From: Phyllobacterium sp. 21LDTY02-6
GTDB taxonomy: Bacteria > Pseudomonadota > Alphaproteobacteria > Rhizobiales > Rhizobiaceae
Reading direction: 5' to 3'
Assembly (NCBI RefSeq): GCF_023554255.2
Contig: NZ_JAMJWD020000007.1
Coordinates: 281,973-345,972 of the forward strand
DNA: 64,000 nt
Of this stretch, positions 9,402 through 17,106 are shown in pieces (positions within the stretch are counted from its first letter, which is position 1; each line of letters opens with the position of its first letter). The notes beneath the pieces were generated by a model. It saw only the letters and a list, made by a program, of their open reading frames with translations, made no database searches and was not told where the DNA came from. Both the position numbers and the translations under genes were made by a program.

Positions 9402-10061
9402 CTATCCGCCGTTGGAATTCTGAACCGTCAGGTTAATGTCTCCCTGGCTCAATTGTCCAGGAATCCCCGCCTGGAGCGCCTCCGTCACCGATGCGCGGGC
9501 TGCGGCGTTAGCCACGGCTCCGCGGATGGTGAGGACGGACCCGGATATTTCGATCTCGCCATTGATCAGCTGCGCCGCCTGCACGAGCGCGAAATTCGCC
9601 ATGTCGAGGAAATCCGCCGGCGCGCCGCGCGCTACGGCCAGTTCGTCCAGTATTTCAATGCCGGGCATGGCCAGTTCGGCGGCATCCAGCACCCTGGCGC
9701 GCATGTCGCCATAGGGCACATTGCCCGAAAGCAGCACGCCATCATCGGATTTCGTCACGGCAAAGGTAAATGGATCGGCCAGTTGCAGCAGCGTGGTCTG
9801 GTTGTCGACGATGCGCACGCCCGGCGTTTCATCCGCGAGCCGAACCGCCGCCGCCAGATCTTCAGGCGAAGGCGCGACGCCCTTGAGGATGAGGTCGCGG
9901 CCATCGACCTCCACGCTGGCCCAGGGCTGCGCTTCCAGTGCCGTCGTCGCCGCCGCCGTTATCCTTTCGTCGATCGGCCCGGCCAGAAACCAGCCGGCGA
10001 GCACGGTCAGCAGGCCAATGGTGATGAGCCCCGGCCAGAACCAGCTAACTATCGAGCGCAT
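9402..10061 (-). CDS. Inner-membrane-anchored BON-domain protein
   Basis: A 219-residue protein with an N-terminal transmembrane segment (IVSWFWPGLITIGLLTVLAGWFLAG, residues about 5-27), then periplasmic repeats of the BON type. The first lies around residues 33-95 (ERITAAATTALEAQ, VDGRDLILKGVAPSP), and the second near the C-terminus (EISGSVLTIRGAVANAAARASVTEALQ). BON domains bind lipid or peptidoglycan-associated envelope components. Similar N-termini occur in rhizobial OmpA-family proteins that continue into an OmpA/peptidoglycan-binding domain; here the gene stops before any such domain, so it is a short form. First gene of the BON/miniprotein/HhH operon. Confidence 0.7.
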   Translation of the reverse strand: MRSIVSWFWPGLITIGLLTVLAGWFLAGPIDERITAAATTALEAQPWASVEVDGRDLILKGVAPSPEDLAAAVRLADETPGVRIVDNQTTLLQLADPFTFAVTKSDDGVLLSGNVPYGDMRARVLDAAELAMPGIEILDELAVARGAPADFLDMANFALVQAAQLINGEIEISGSVLTIRGAVANAAARASVTEALQAGIPGQLSQGDINLTVQNSNGG

Positions 10062-10211
10062 GTCGCATTATTATCCCTATCGCCGCAGCCCGGCCGCCCG
10101 GCGCGGCCCCATGACCCCCGGCCGCCCGACGCGGCCCATAACTCCAAAAGTCACGAAGCAAGGTTCTGCCGCATGTGCCCGGCAATTTCAACTCGCGGCA
10201 CGGAATAAAGA

Positions 10212-10239
10212 AAGCCCGGCAGTTTTCACTGCCGGGCTT
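10212..10239 (-). terminator. Rho-independent terminator of the first porin gene
   Basis: Perfect 12-bp stem (10212-10223 with 10228-10239) with a 4-base loop, followed on the minus strand by TCTTTATT. It lies 25 bases after the porin stop codon. The stem is GC-rich and T-rich sequence flanks both sides, so it may also work in the other direction. Confidence 0.9.
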
Positions 10240-10264
10240 CTTTCAACAATAATCCGTGAAAGGA

Positions 10265-11305
10265 TTAGAAGTTGCGCTGGAAGCGGATGATGCCCTGGAA
10301 AGCGTCGTCCACGCCACCGAATTCGTCGGCGCGATCGCCGTCAAACTTGGTGTAGTTGATTTCCGGGGTGATTACGAAGCCGGGAACCAGCTCGTAAGCT
10401 ACGTTGGCAGCGGCAGCGAACGTGCCGTCGTCTTCGTATGCGCCCTGCAGGTTGAAGGTTGCCTTTTCGGAAACCTTGGCAGCGATACCGCCCCAGACAG
10501 CGAAGTCACCATTCCAACGACCGAAGTAGTTGTTACGGAACTCATCGCCATTGGACTTGTAGCCGCCCTGTACCCATGCCGAGACAGTGTCGGTGAAGTT
10601 TACGTCCAAGCGGATCTTACCAGCGAATTCTTCAGACACGGAGTCGTAACCAGCAACGGCGCCGATCTTGCCCCAAGCCTGCTCGAACTTCGCACCAGCA
10701 ACAACATGCGGCATGTAGTCTTCGATTTCCCAGCCATCATCGCCCTGCTCGAGGCCGATCGTTGCCGAGAAACCATTGCCGCCGGCAAAGGTGTAGCTGA
10801 TCTGGTTGGTAACATATGCGCCTGGCTCGATGACGTCATCCGAGATGATGTCGCCGAGGTAGCCGAGGTACGACGTGAACTGCGAATCGGTTGCACCGAC
10901 GCGGAAACCGCCGAGTTCGATGAAGCCGTTGTTCAGCTCGACGGAGTCGGCATTGGCGCCATCGTCGAAGTTGTAACGCAGTTCGATGTACGAACGCAGC
11001 GTGCCAAGCTCGGTCTCGTTACGAGCGTCGACGCGCAGAGTTGCACGGCTGCGCTTTGCCCAGGTGTCGCGCTCGAGGCCAGTGTAGGCATCGTCGCCAG
11101 CCTTGGCGTCGTAACGTACGTAACCGCTGATCTTCAGGCAGGTTTCGGTCCCCGGAATATAGAAGAAGCCTGCGCCGTACGTGTCGCAAACGCGAACGTA
11201 TTCAACGGGCTCCGGCTCGGCAACGACGACTGCATCGGCAGCGCGTGCACCGGTTGCTGCAACGAGAACTGCAGCTGAGCCGAGAAGAAGGCTCTTAATG
11301 TTCAT
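10265..11305 (-). CDS. Omp2-type general porin (Omp2b-like copy)
   Basis: Outer-membrane trimeric beta-barrel for passive diffusion of small solutes. The 346-residue protein has the Omp2 signal peptide (MNIKSLLLGSAAVLVAATGARA) and the family N-terminus ADAVVVAEPEPVEYVRVCDTYG, with two cysteines (CDTYG, TCLKI). The C-terminus is the classic IIRFQRNF ending in Phe needed for BAM recognition. Strand-like alternating segments run throughout. A second copy starts at 12100 in the opposite orientation, with the first 60 residues nearly identical; this matches the Brucella omp2b/omp2a pair. Its ribosome binding site (GGAGG, 6 nt from ATG) is the same as in the other copy but is not covered by the hairpin found there. 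Confidence 0.9.
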   Translation of the reverse strand: MNIKSLLLGSAAVLVAATGARAADAVVVAEPEPVEYVRVCDTYGAGFFYIPGTETCLKISGYVRYDAKAGDDAYTGLERDTWAKRSRATLRVDARNETELGTLRSYIELRYNFDDGANADSVELNNGFIELGGFRVGATDSQFTSYLGYLGDIISDDVIEPGAYVTNQISYTFAGGNGFSATIGLEQGDDGWEIEDYMPHVVAGAKFEQAWGKIGAVAGYDSVSEEFAGKIRLDVNFTDTVSAWVQGGYKSNGDEFRNNYFGRWNGDFAVWGGIAAKVSEKATFNLQGAYEDDGTFAAAANVAYELVPGFVITPEINYTKFDGDRADEFGGVDDAFQGIIRFQRNF

Positions 11306-11708
11306 TTCTGACCTCCAGTCAAAGTTAAAAATGGGTCTGGGCATTCCAATTTGGCTGAAGGACAACCTGCCCCCATCCCCTAAGTCTCAGAAGAAATGCG
11401 GATAACGCCCTTCCTCTCGATTGACCATACTCGGCAGCGCTACTCTTTCAACAGCGAATGTCGGCCGGGGCATCCTCTCCCGGCTCGTAGACCAGGTGCT
11501 GTTGCACAAAAGCCACGAAATAGCCGCTTCCCGTGGAATATCTTTACCACTCATTAATATAGGTAACCCGGATTTTAACGAAATTTTCGCCTGCGATGCC
11601 GGTAACGGAACGGCAGCGCCGCCGAGAATCGCCTATTTCGAGGCGGTTTTCGCGGCTGTTCCCTTCGAATCGCCTCGCCGCCGGCTAATCTCCCAATGGT
11701 GATTTGAC
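11306..11708. other. Porin promoter region, no gene
   Basis: 403 bases between the minus-strand porin and the SMR gene. It must hold the promoter of the porin at 11305. The 30 bases next to the porin start (GACTGGAGGTCAGAA) are shared with the leader of the other porin. An open frame at 11421-11702 has no ribosome binding site or protein-like composition and was not called. Confidence 0.5.
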
Positions 11709-12038
11709 ATGACTTATCTCTACCTCCTTGTTGCCATAGTCTGCGAAGTGATCGCCACGTCCGCGCTGAAGCAGGCCGATGGCTTCACCCGGCTGTGGCC
11801 GTCGCTCATCTGCATCGCCGGCTATGGCGCGGCGTTCTACCTGCTGTCGATCCCGCTCAAGACCATGCCGGTCGGCATCGTCTATGCGATCTGGTCGGGC
11901 GCAGGCATCGTCCTCATCGCCGCCGTCGGCCTCGTCTGGTTCAAGCAGTCGCTCGATCTGGCGGCGGTCATCGGCCTCGCTTTGATCATAGCGGGCGTGC
12001 TCATCGTCAACCTCTTCTCCCGCACGATCGGCCATTAA
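11709..12038 (+). CDS. Small multidrug resistance (SMR) family transporter
   Basis: 109-residue four-helix inner-membrane protein of the EmrE/QacE type, an antiporter exchanging protons for cationic drugs or guanidinium-like substrates. Visible features are the N-terminal MTYLYLLVAIVCEVIATSAL with membrane-embedded Glu13 (Glu14 in EmrE), GYGAAFYLLS in helix 2, PVGIVYAIWSGAGIV in helix 3 and GLALIIAGVLIVNLFS in helix 4. All helices and the functional Glu are present. It sits alone between the two divergent porins and ends 61 nt before the second porin start, so read-through transcription into that porin is possible. Confidence 0.9.
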   Translation: MTYLYLLVAIVCEVIATSALKQADGFTRLWPSLICIAGYGAAFYLLSIPLKTMPVGIVYAIWSGAGIVLIAAVGLVWFKQSLDLAAVIGLALIIAGVLIVNLFSRTIGH

Positions 12039-12067
12039 CCGCCGCTGAAACGGCTCGTTCTCCGCTG

Positions 12068-12093
12068 CCTCCAGTCCGAATCTTGACTGGAGG
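12068..12093 (+). promoter_or_regulatory. Hairpin sequestering the ribosome binding site of the second porin
   Basis: Perfect 9-bp inverted repeat: CCTCCAGTC at 12068-12076 pairs with GACTGGAGG at 12085-12093, 8-base loop. The right arm contains the GGAGG that lies 6 nt before the ATG at 12100. Folding would hide the ribosome binding site. The other porin has the right arm but not the left arm, so the block would be specific to this copy. Confidence 0.65.
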
Positions 12094-12099
12094 TCAGAA

Positions 12100-13125
12100 A
12101 TGAACATCAAGAGCCTTCTTCTCGGCTCCGCTGCAGTACTCGTTGCAGCAACCGGCGCACGCGCCGCAGACGCAGTTGTCGTCGCCGAACCCGAGCCCGT
12201 CGAATATGTCCGCGTTTGCGACACCTACGGCGCCGGCTTCTTCTACATCCCCGGCACGGAGACCTGCCTGAAGATCGACGGTTATGTCCGCGTCGACGTA
12301 AAAGGCGGCGATCTTCTGGGCCGCAACACCGACACCGATGCCGAAATCGATAGCTACAAGCATCGCTCGCGCGGCGTCGTCCGTTTCGATGCCCGCTCCG
12401 ATACTGAGCTCGGCACGCTCCGTTCCTACATCGCGACCGAATTCACGGTTGACGAAGGTGCTGACAGTGTAGGCTTGCCGCACGCATTCATCGAGCTTGG
12501 CGGCTTCCGCATCGGCGTGACCGATTCGGTATTCGGCAGTTGGACCGGCGGCGGCAATGTCATCAACGACGACCTTATCGACTATGACGGCGACAAGACC
12601 AACCAGGTCAATTACACCTTTGCCGGCGGCAACGGCTTCTCGGCCGTCATCGGCCTGGAGCAGGGCGACAAGGATCATCTGGTCACCGATTACATGCCGC
12701 ATGTCGTAGCGGGCGCGAAGTTCAAGCAGGCCTGGGGCGCTATCTCCGGCGTGGTCGGCTACGACTCGGTCGTGGAAGAGTTTGCCGGCAAGCTCCGTCT
12801 GGATGCCAATTTCAGCGACAGCATCACCGGTTTCATCATGGCTGGCTATCAGTCTGACGCCTACACCAAGGCCAAGATCAAGAACTATTACGGTGCATGG
12901 TCCGGCGACTGGGCCGTCTGGGGTGGTCTCTCCGCCAAGGTGTCCGACAAGGCAACGATCAATGGCCAGCTCGCCTATACGGAAGCTGAAACCATCGCTG
13001 CTTCTTTGAACGTCGATTATGAACTCGTGCATGGCTTCGTCATCACGCCGGAAATCGACTACAAGGACGAAAAGAAGACCAAAGATCAGTTCGGCGGCAT
13101 TATCCGCTTCCAGCGCAACTTCTAA
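12100..13125 (+). CDS. Omp2-type general porin (Omp2a-like copy)
   Basis: 341-residue outer-membrane porin, twin of the gene ending at 10265. Signal peptide and mature N-terminus up to TCLKI are identical or nearly so; the rest diverges in loops (for example KGGDLLGRNTDTDAE) while strands such as HAFIELGGFRIGVTD and AWSGDWAVWGGLSAKVSDKAT are conserved. It ends in IIRFQRNF. In Brucella the two omp2 genes are divergent, about 0.8 kb apart and exchange sequence by gene conversion; the high identity of the 5' parts here fits that. Calling this the 2a member is by position and slightly smaller size only. Confidence 0.9.
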   Translation: MNIKSLLLGSAAVLVAATGARAADAVVVAEPEPVEYVRVCDTYGAGFFYIPGTETCLKIDGYVRVDVKGGDLLGRNTDTDAEIDSYKHRSRGVVRFDARSDTELGTLRSYIATEFTVDEGADSVGLPHAFIELGGFRIGVTDSVFGSWTGGGNVINDDLIDYDGDKTNQVNYTFAGGNGFSAVIGLEQGDKDHLVTDYMPHVVAGAKFKQAWGAISGVVGYDSVVEEFAGKLRLDANFSDSITGFIMAGYQSDAYTKAKIKNYYGAWSGDWAVWGGLSAKVSDKATINGQLAYTEAETIAASLNVDYELVHGFVITPEIDYKDEKKTKDQFGGIIRFQRNF

Positions 13126-13454
13126 TCACAACTCGCATACCGACGCCGGGTGACCGGCGTCGGCTTTTTCACGATCGTTTCATATTGGCTATTTTTCAGC
13201 GCCGCCTTGGCAGCGCAGCACTCATTTCAAGAGAAGAAAGGATTTCAGCACCGGTCGCGGACCGAGGAGAGATTGGAAATGCCTGGAACGACATCGATGG
13301 CGTGGAGGGTCGATAGAACCGGTTATGGTTTTATCGGACGAAGGTCTATCATTCTAAAGTGGCATGGCTGGGTGCATTGCGTTTTTCGGGAAGGCGGGTA
13401 CAACTCTCCGCATATTTTACCGATCGATGTTTTTAATGCCAGGGTGTCGCCCGC
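13126..13454. other. Gap between porin and recombinase, with terminator
   Basis: The first 45 bases hold the porin terminator (13140-13169). The remaining 285 bases have lower GC than the flanking genes and no supported gene; an open frame over 13150-13461 starts inside the terminator and was rejected. The recombinase promoter presumably lies here. Confidence 0.5.
13140..13169 (+). terminator. Rho-independent terminator of the second porin
   Basis: Perfect 10-bp GC-rich stem (13140-13149 with 13154-13163), GTGA loop, then CTTTTTC. Located 15 bases after the porin stop. Confidence 0.9.
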
Positions 13455-14387
13455 ATGTTGATTTCAGCCATTTCCCATCCGGCCGGAGCGGTCGAACCCT
13501 CCTTTGCGGTCCAGTATGACTATGATTTGCGCTATTCATCGCAGAGCCAGGGCAAGCTGCATCTCAGGCGGGAGCACAGCCTGCATGATCTGGCGGCGAA
13601 TTATATCAGCATCCTCTGGGATGAGGGCTCGCACAAGACGAATGTGCGCTCCTTTCTCGGCGAGATGGGCGAGATTCTGATTGGCCGGCGCTTCAGCAAT
13701 TTCACGCAGGAGATGCTGGACCATGTGGTGGGCACGCTCCGCGAGCGTGGCAACAGCAATGCCACGATCAACAGGAAGATGGCGGCCTTGAGCAAGCTGC
13801 TTCGAAAAGCCCAGAAGATGGGCGATATTGACGGCCTGCCGGAGTTTCAACGGCAGAAGGAGCGTCAGGGCCGCATCCGCTTTCTCGAGCAGGATGAAGA
13901 ACTCGCGCTGTTCGAGGCGATAAGGTCGCGCTGCGAAGACAGTTACCGGCTCGCCATCTTTCTCGTCGATACGGGCTGCCGCCTCGGCGAGGCGATCGGG
14001 CTTTCCTGGAACGATCTGCAGCAGGCGCGCGCGACATTCTGGCTGACGAAATCCGGCCGCAGCCGCACGGTCCCCCTCACCTTGCGCGCCCGGCAATCGA
14101 CCGAGATTCCGCATGGCCGGCTGAAAGGGCCTTACGCCATGCTCGGCCAGGTGCGTTTCCGCGCCATATGGAACGAGGCGAAGCAGCAAGTCGGGCTTGG
14201 CGCGGACGACCAGGTCGTGCCGCATATATTGCGCCACACCTGCGCCTCGCGGCTGGTGCGCGGCGGCATCGACATCAGGCGCGTCCAGATCTGGCTCGGC
14301 CACCAGACATTGTCGATGACCATGCGCTACGCCCACCTCGCCACCAACGACCTCGACGCCTGCGTGGCAGTATTGGAACGGGCGTAG
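13455..14387 (+). CDS. Tyrosine recombinase / integrase (XerC/D-like)
   Basis: 310-residue site-specific recombinase. The N-terminal SAM-like core-binding domain spans about residues 40-130 (SLHDLAANYISILWDEGSHK, TINRKMAALSKLLRKAQKMG). The catalytic domain has the full set: Arg176 in DTGCRLGEA, Lys199 in TKSG, His257 and Arg260 in HILRHTCAS, His283 in GHQT, and nucleophile Tyr292 in MRYAHL. It is therefore probably active. It is not an obvious XerC or XerD (no matching N-terminus), and resembles integrases of small genomic islands. It stands with a toxin-antitoxin pair and tRNA-Ser in a 2-kb accessory patch. No flanking direct repeats were found. Confidence 0.9.
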   Translation: MLISAISHPAGAVEPSFAVQYDYDLRYSSQSQGKLHLRREHSLHDLAANYISILWDEGSHKTNVRSFLGEMGEILIGRRFSNFTQEMLDHVVGTLRERGNSNATINRKMAALSKLLRKAQKMGDIDGLPEFQRQKERQGRIRFLEQDEELALFEAIRSRCEDSYRLAIFLVDTGCRLGEAIGLSWNDLQQARATFWLTKSGRSRTVPLTLRARQSTEIPHGRLKGPYAMLGQVRFRAIWNEAKQQVGLGADDQVVPHILRHTCASRLVRGGIDIRRVQIWLGHQTLSMTMRYAHLATNDLDACVAVLERA

Positions 14388-14497
14388 TGTCTGGCTCAGC
14401 AGAACCGGCCCGATAATCGGCGATGGAACATTGTGATGTCGATTGCAGCTGGAGACTGGTTCGAGCGCTTGCGATTGGGCGGAAAAGCGCCGTCTGC

Positions 14498-14526
14498 TTG
14501 ACTTGTTGCGGATATCGCAACATATG
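14498..14526 (+). promoter_or_regulatory. Toxin-antitoxin promoter with operator in the spacer
   Basis: TTGACT (14498-14503) and CATATG (14521-14526) are 17 bases apart. The spacer is filled by an inverted repeat GTTGCG-gatat-CGCAAC (14505-14521), which looks like the binding site of the antitoxin or toxin-antitoxin complex. The antitoxin ATG is 43 bases downstream. Confidence 0.55.
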
Positions 14527-14569
14527 TATGACACACGCACGTAAACATCTGGCATGAAGGGAGAGCGTG

Positions 14570-14740
14570 ATGGTTTCCAACACAAATACGTTCACTCACA
14601 CGGCTAAAGATGCCCGCGAGTCGCAGAACAGCGACACCGGATTCGACGCACGCCCAACGGCCAGCAAGACCGATTATACGGCCTTCACCAAGGACGTTAT
14701 CAAGCGATTCCCCAAGGTAATCGCTGAACTTGCCAAGTGA
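14570..14740 (+). CDS. Putative antitoxin of a Doc-type toxin-antitoxin pair
   Basis: 56-residue protein beginning MVSNTNTFTHTAKDAR and ending in a lysine-rich helix (TKDVIKRFPKVIAELAK). A GGGAG lies upstream with 5-9 nt spacing. The first 35 residues are polar and probably disordered, with few hydrophobic residues; I do not recognise a ribbon-helix-helix, AbrB or Phd fold. The call as antitoxin rests on position: it precedes the Doc gene, overlaps it by 11 bases, and its promoter has an operator-like palindrome. Base composition is lower in GC than the neighbours, suggesting transfer. Confidence 0.6.
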   Translation: MVSNTNTFTHTAKDARESQNSDTGFDARPTASKTDYTAFTKDVIKRFPKVIAELAK

Positions 14741-15125
14741 GCCAAGATGGCTGCCGCTCAAGGCGGTCGTAGAAATCAATCAGGCCCATGTTGAGGATAC
14801 GGGAGAAAATCACGCTCTCCTGTCGAAGCCGAAGCTGGAGGGCGCGTTGGTGCGTCCTCAAAATCTTTTTCATTACCGGAGCGTATATAGCGTCGTAACA
14901 TTAGGCGTCAGCCTGATGTTTGCCATAGCAGAGGCGCACGCCTTCGAGCAGGGCAACAAGAGGACGGGGTTCACATCCGGACTGGCCTTCCTGCACGAGA
15001 ATGGCTTCATCTATGATGGGCCCGATACGGTCGATCTTGCCACGAGCTTCAAGAAAGTGATCGAGAGAAAAGCCTCTCAGATGTGGTTCCAGAGTCAATT
15101 CATAGAACACGTCTTCGAGATATAG
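14730..15125 (+). CDS. Death-on-curing (Doc/Fic) family toxin
   Basis: 131-residue Fic-fold toxin. The active-site motif is HAFEQGNKRTG with His70 and Lys77; Doc has Lys where AMP-transferring Fic proteins have Gly, and Doc is known to phosphorylate EF-Tu and stop translation. The N-terminus PSEPRWLPLKAVVEIN matches the family start. The only suitable start is TTG at 14730, inside the last codons of the putative antitoxin, giving an 11-base overlap that implies translational coupling. The ATG at 14747 is out of frame. The Fic core and the following helices are intact, so the toxin is probably functional. Confidence 0.85.
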   Translation: MPSEPRWLPLKAVVEINQAHVEDTGENHALLSKPKLEGALVRPQNLFHYRSVYSVVTLGVSLMFAIAEAHAFEQGNKRTGFTSGLAFLHENGFIYDGPDTVDLATSFKKVIERKASQMWFQSQFIEHVFEI

Positions 15126-15349
15126 GTCACTCGATGTCCCGATAGGAGGCATTCGAAGCGGCAGTGCGTATCCGGGCCTCCAGGCGGGCCGGTTCCGGTT
15201 CGCCAAACCGAAACGCAAGGCCGGGAACATGAATGGGTTTGGCTGCCCGCCCCATGAAGGACGGCACCGCCGCCTGCCACGCCAAGCGACCGGAAGAAAA
15301 CCCAGGTCGCACAAACAGGCTTCGAAGTCAGCAGGTTGCATAAGAAAAA

Positions 15350-15440
15350 TGGCGGAGAAGAAGGGATTCGAACCCTCGAGAGCCTTTTGAGCCCTACTCC
15401 CTTAGCAGGGGAGCGCCTTCGACCACTCGGCCACCTCTCC
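15350..15440 (-). tRNA. tRNA-Ser (anticodon GCU)
   Basis: Reads GGAGAGGTGGCCGAGTGG at the 5' end and ends with an encoded CCA. The anticodon stem-loop CTCCC-CTGCTAA-GGGAG gives anticodon GCU for AGC/AGU. The T arm GAGGGTTCGAATCCCTTC is present and the long variable arm (GTAGGGCTCAAAAGGCTCTC region) is typical of class II serine tRNA. Length 91 with CCA. Serine tRNA genes are frequent integration sites; a recombinase lies 1 kb away. Confidence 0.95.
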
Positions 15441-15794
15441 GAGGACGCTGACTAAAGATGAAACCCCGCCTTGGCAAGGTTTTTGTTTCAGTGCCACTTA
15501 AAAAATGCCGCCAGCCTCGCCCGGTTCGGCGAAGTGCGGGATCGACCTGCAATTTTACGCTGCATTGCGGCAACCAAAAGACGAAAAGCGAATGAATGTG
15601 GCGAAATAATCACAATATGATGGCGGTGATTTCACGGGAAAAATCGAGTTCAAACCTCTGGCCGAAAAGCGCTTTTCGCCTGACGATCATCGCCATGGCC
15701 GTTCTCGCACCTAACCAATGGATGGGATTCCCAATCGGCTCCGAATTTGTAACATAGGTGCGAATCGCAGTGATCTTGGACCATGGAGGCCAGC
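15441..15794. other. Intergenic region upstream of beta-barrel gene
   Basis: 354 bases with no supported gene. It includes the tRNA promoter side and the promoter of the gene at 15795. No clear terminator or palindrome was seen. Confidence 0.4.
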
Positions 15795-16481
15795 ATGAAG
15801 CAGTGTCGCTCTATTGCCTTGGGAGCGTCGCTCGGAGCAGCGCTTGTCTGCTCCTCAATCAGCACGAGCATGGCAGCAGACAAAGCCGCAGCCAGCACCG
15901 AACGGGAGCCATTCATCTATTTTGCCACCACCGATCCATTCCTTGCGCCGGGGCAAAAGCCGACGCGCAATGATGTGACGCTCTTTGGCGGGCCCTTCAC
16001 CACCGATACGGCCGGCGGCGCATTGAGTATCTTCGGTGCCGACTACACGTCCAACTACATTATCGGCGTCACCTATGGCCGCGATGTCTTCGATCTCGGC
16101 GCCGGCTTCCTGCTTGGCGGCGTCGCGGGCGTGGCCATCCGCTTCGGCGAGGATGACGACACATCGGGCGAAATCTGGGGCGGCGTGCGGCTCAAGCATC
16201 AGGGCCTCGTGATTGGCGACATCGTGATCTCGCCGGCCTTCACCGCCGGTCTCAGCGCGGTCACCGGCGAGACGGAAATCGAGAAGGAACGCGAGGCGCG
16301 CTATGATGGCGACGCCTCCTTCATCGGCTTCCTCGGGCCCGAACTGTCGGTCCGCTGGCGCGGCGCGCCCAATCTGGAACTGACCTGGCAGCTGCATCAC
16401 CGCTCCGGCGGCGGCGGCACCTTCGGCGACATGGGCGAAACATCGAACGCCAATACGATCGGCATTCGCTACCGCTTCTGA
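15795..16481 (+). CDS. Outer-membrane beta-barrel protein
   Basis: 228-residue exported protein. A signal peptide (MKQCRSIALGASLGAALVCSSISTSMA) precedes a mature chain of alternating strands with glycine-rich turns: GADYTSNYIIGVTYGRDVFDL, GFLLGGVAGVAIRFG, EIWGGVRLKHQGL and a C-terminal NTIGIRYRF, which ends in Phe as expected for BAM substrates. This suggests an 8- or 10-stranded small barrel. The ATG at 15795 is used because GGAGG lies 5 nt upstream of it; the ATG at 15783 precedes that site. Function unknown. Confidence 0.75.
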   Translation: MKQCRSIALGASLGAALVCSSISTSMAADKAAASTEREPFIYFATTDPFLAPGQKPTRNDVTLFGGPFTTDTAGGALSIFGADYTSNYIIGVTYGRDVFDLGAGFLLGGVAGVAIRFGEDDDTSGEIWGGVRLKHQGLVIGDIVISPAFTAGLSAVTGETEIEKEREARYDGDASFIGFLGPELSVRWRGAPNLELTWQLHHRSGGGGTFGDMGETSNANTIGIRYRF

Positions 16482-16565
16482 GCGGTGTCTCGGGGCCGGG
16501 TCCACCTGGCACATAGCGCTCGACAGGCCCGGGCCGGCCCGCTAGGTTGTGGCCAAGGGGGCGCC

Positions 16566-16931
16566 ATGGATCTGATCAGGCTGGTCGCGGCAGGTTTGCC
16601 TGCATTGTTCATCGCTGCATGCACCACCACGGGTGCGAGCGGCGGATTGACCGATGACGCGCGCAGCCTCGTCACCACCTCCTACCGATGCCAGGAGGCG
16701 CTTGGCCGCGAGCCGCATTTTTCCGCCATCGAGAGCAGCGAGACGGTGCTGAGGCATCTCGGCAGCTCGCCGGAACAGGCCGATGGCACGGTGCGCGGCT
16801 GGCTGCGCGAATTGATCGCCTCAAGCCACAAGCCGAACGATCTCGATGCGGCCACCTGTCGCGATACGCTGCTCAAGCAAGCGGAAAAACTGCGAATCGG
16901 CAATGAGCGGCTGAGACGGCGGCCGGCCTGA
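16566..16931 (+). CDS. Putative lipoprotein
   Basis: 121-residue protein with an N-terminal hydrophobic stretch ending in a lipobox-like LFIAAC (Cys19) followed by TTTGASGG, so probably lipidated. The mature part is helical with two cysteines (YRCQEAL, ATCRDTL) that could form a disulfide. An AAGGGGGCG ribosome binding site precedes the ATG. The family was not recognised. It lies 85 bases after the beta-barrel gene on the same strand and may be co-transcribed. Confidence 0.65.
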   Translation: MDLIRLVAAGLPALFIAACTTTGASGGLTDDARSLVTTSYRCQEALGREPHFSAIESSETVLRHLGSSPEQADGTVRGWLRELIASSHKPNDLDAATCRDTLLKQAEKLRIGNERLRRRPA

Positions 16932-17106
16932 GCCTATCCTTGCGCCAGCAATCGGCAGCGATTCTTGTAATTTTCGTGCGCATGGAGGCTGTATTTCGCA
17001 ACTATGCGCAGTGTGTCGGATGTTTGCAAATCTTGAATTGCCGTTGCGGAACCACCGTCCTATCTCCGGGATTATAGGGGCCACAAAGCTCAATGGAGAT
17101 TGCAGA

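Noticed and set aside
11421..11702. Possible 93-residue gene between porin and SMR genes
   Set aside because: No ribosome binding site, composition not protein-like, lies in the porin promoter region.
13150..13461. Possible gene after the second porin
   Set aside because: Start lies inside the terminator hairpin; no family resemblance.
14901..15341. Minus-strand frame opposite the Doc toxin
   Set aside because: Overlaps the recognisable toxin; no motif or start site.
13170..15349. Attachment-site direct repeats from the tRNA-Ser 3' end
   Set aside because: No second copy of the terminal tRNA sequence (GGGTTCGAATCCCTTC) was seen near the recombinase.
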